64,000 nucleotides of DNA, from positions 5,330,001-5,394,000 of the forward strand of contig NZ_CP166625.1 in the NCBI RefSeq assembly GCF_041320595.1, given 5' to 3'. The stretch is from Pleomorphomonas sp. PLEO. Lineage in GTDB: Bacteria; Pseudomonadota; Alphaproteobacteria; Rhizobiales; Pleomorphomonadaceae. Below, in pieces: positions 62,357 to 64,000 of this stretch (the first letter of the stretch is position 1; every line of letters begins with the position of its first letter). The position numbers and the translations under genes are program-made. The notes below the pieces were generated by a model. That model saw nothing but the letters and a program-made list of their open reading frames with translations. It made no database searches and was not told where the DNA came from.

Positions 62357-63763
62357 TCAGATGCCTGACGCCATCAGGACGAGTGGCTCGCCATACGCGC
62401 GTTCGCTGCGCATGCTCTTTCGATAGAAGCGAACCAGCCCCTTGCCGGCCTGCTTGGCCGCATAGAGCGCGGAATCAGCCTTGTGCAGTAGGGCGGCAAC
62501 ATCAAGGCCATGCTCGGGTGCCATGGCGACGCCAATGCTGACACCAACTGTGAGTACATGGCCGTTGTGATGGTAAGGGCTGCTCAAGGCCGCCAGCACA
62601 GCGTCGGCGCGCGCTTCTGCCACGCGCCGGTCGTTCGTCGGGATCACCATGACAAATTCGTCGCCGCCGAGCCGGGCCACCGTATCTTCGGACCGGCAGA
62701 ACTCGCGGAGCCGGTGCGCCACGCCCACCAGGACCGCGTCGCCGGCAGCGTGACCTGCGCTGTCGTTGACTTGCTTGAAGCCATCGAGATCGAGATAGAA
62801 CACCGCCGCCGCCGCATCTTCGCCGCGCTTCGGATCGAGCTGATGCTTCATGCGGTCGAGCAAAAGCAGTCGATTTGGCAGACCCGTAAGGGGGTCGTGA
62901 AGTGCCTTTTCCTCAGTGACGTTGATCAGGCGGGCGGCGCGACGCACGAAGGTCAGGACCGTCACCGTCAGTACGAGATAGGCCACGAAGACCAGTACCA
63001 ACCCCGGCGCGATGGCCTTGATGATCTCATCGCCAGGCAGGATGGGCTCCCAGACCAGCGCGTCACCCATGGTTCCGTCCTGGCTCATCAGCCTCAGACG
63101 ACCGGGACCGTCGGTGGTCTGCCCGAACCCCGGCTCGTAGCTGAGGTTCGGCAGCATGAAGCTTTCAGCGATATACTTCATGCTGGCGCGGTCGACGCGG
63201 CGGCCAATCGCCAGGAGATAGCCGCCATCAGCCGGCTTTTCCCGATCGGCGACGGCATGGATCCCGGCGATTGCGAATAGTACTGGTGTGCCGTCGACCG
63301 CGATGAGCTGAGTTACCGTGTCGGCAATGCGACCGGCCCGCCAGCGGGCAATCATCTGACCGAAGGTAGGAGGCAGGACGCCGCGCGCCTCCTTCGATAC
63401 GAGCCGACCATCGACTCTTGAGAACAGCGTGTGATCATCCGGGTCAAGAACGAAAAAAAAGGCATCAGCCTGCTCTGTCGTCAAATGACCGGCGAGCCAT
63501 CCAGCGTCGAAAGCGTCGATGACGTGCGCCGCCGTCTCGTCGCGACCGGCCATGCCAGCCGCAGCGCTGGCGAGTTCGTCGGCGAAATGATGAAGGGCAT
63601 TCTTTGCCGTGCGCTGCTGGAACTCAACGGCGAAGCGGTTCTGCTGAGAAGATAGCATCAGCACGCCGGCGGTAGCGCCGGCAAGCAAAAGAGCGATCAG
63701 GCCGAACATCGGCATGATCACCCGCAGGAAGAATCGGCGATCAAGGCTGGTCGTCGGTTTCAT
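62357..63763 (-). CDS. Membrane diguanylate cyclase with CHASE4-like sensor
   Basis: The 468-aa protein has TM1 near residues 14-36, a periplasmic region of about 200 residues of CHASE4 type (DAFFFVLDPDDHTLFSRVDGR), TM2 near 250-272, and a GGDEF domain (DPLTGLPNRLLLLDRM, then RLGGDEFVMVIP). The intact GGDEF implies synthesis of c-di-GMP, and an inhibitory RxxD site (RSED) sits five residues ahead. Signals at the periplasm probably control motility or attachment. There is no EAL domain. Confidence 0.9.
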   Translation of the reverse strand: MKPTTSLDRRFFLRVIMPMFGLIALLLAGATAGVLMLSSQQNRFAVEFQQRTAKNALHHFADELASAAAGMAGRDETAAHVIDAFDAGWLAGHLTTEQADAFFFVLDPDDHTLFSRVDGRLVSKEARGVLPPTFGQMIARWRAGRIADTVTQLIAVDGTPVLFAIAGIHAVADREKPADGGYLLAIGRRVDRASMKYIAESFMLPNLSYEPGFGQTTDGPGRLRLMSQDGTMGDALVWEPILPGDEIIKAIAPGLVLVFVAYLVLTVTVLTFVRRAARLINVTEEKALHDPLTGLPNRLLLLDRMKHQLDPKRGEDAAAAVFYLDLDGFKQVNDSAGHAAGDAVLVGVAHRLREFCRSEDTVARLGGDEFVMVIPTNDRRVAEARADAVLAALSSPYHHNGHVLTVGVSIGVAMAPEHGLDVAALLHKADSALYAAKQAGKGLVRFYRKSMRSERAYGEPLVLMASGI

Positions 63764-64000
63764 CGGGGCTCCAAAAGTATGGTCGCTTGACCGATATCTT
63801 GCGCCCCTTCAACCAATAATCCGTGGAGCTAAGGGAATTATCTCGGTATGACGAATGACACCTTACGAGAGTGAGCACTTTCGCCGTGGTCGTCTGCCGC
63901 CTATGGCAGAACCTCCAACAATTGTGCACCATCCGGGACTGGTCGCCAGCTTGACCTTTGTCCAAGCTTCCCCTAAACGAAAATGGATCGTGGTTTTTTG
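63764..64000. other. Region upstream of the GGDEF gene
   Basis: No convincing gene. A short ORF on the minus strand (63741-63965) overlaps the GGDEF start and reads as noncoding. At 63950-63964 the plus strand has TTGACCTTTGTCCAA, one base longer than a TTGAC-N4-GTCAA palindrome, so it is only a weak FixK-like site. Confidence 0.4.

Noticed and set aside
63741-63965. A 74-residue ORF at the right end
   Set aside because: It overlaps the start of the GGDEF gene, has no ribosome-binding site and resembles no protein.

Overview
The window is a chromosomal stretch of a high-GC alphaproteobacterium, most likely of the order Hyphomicrobiales. The evidence is the 5-aminolevulinate synthase (C4 haem route), FixL-FixJ-FixK control of a cbb3 oxidase, a class I lysyl-tRNA synthetase, the long (about 360 aa) dCTP deaminase, and a PodJ-like polar organiser. 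The genus is not resolved. There is no phage, transposase, integrase or CRISPR array.

Layout. 1-4.9 kb: end of a Flp/Tad pilus locus (cpaF fragment, tadB, tadC, a TadD-like TPR lipoprotein), interrupted by a chemoreceptor on the opposite strand. 5-6.7 kb: a secreted polysaccharide deacetylase variant, a small secreted protein and a single-domain response regulator. 7-22.2 kb: a compact low-oxygen module with hemA, ccoSIHG, ccoPQON, hemN, fixK, a FixT-like receiver, fixJ and fixL. Palindromes fitting the FNR/FixK consensus lie upstream of hemA, ccoN and hemN, so the sensor kinase, its relay, the oxidase and haem supply form one circuit. 22.3-29.1 kb: aminotransferase, mscL, a coiled-coil secreted protein, a MerR regulator and a 1169-aa PodJ-like protein. 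29.2-38.5 kb: a sugar-uptake operon (mutarotase, GH4 glycosidase, binding protein, two permeases, ATPase, then a PatB-like aminotransferase) next to a GntR regulator. 38.7-49.4 kb: TauE permease plus TIGR02186-like partner, PdeM plus DNA-ligase-associated DExH helicase, TPR-methyltransferase, TerB, lysS, a degenerate nuclease-fold protein, DUF952 and pyrD.

49.5-60.6 kb: a complete AI-2 (autoinducer-2) uptake and processing locus. The leftward operon is lsrF-A-C-D-B-G-E plus a short-chain dehydrogenase. It diverges from lsrR-lsrK, which is followed by a cupin gene. LsrB keeps all six known AI-2 ligands at the same residue numbers as the Salmonella protein, and LsrF keeps its catalytic Lys203. 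The LsrE-SDR-cupin additions are the most interesting unexplained part, because they suggest a modified route for handling phospho-AI-2 carbon.

60.6-64 kb: a small basic protein, tRNA-Gly(CCC), dcd and a membrane GGDEF protein with CHASE4-like sensing.

All reading was by eye. Family assignments rest on recognised motifs and recalled family sequences, not on database searches. Start codons were chosen from ribosome-binding sites, signal peptides and gene overlaps.
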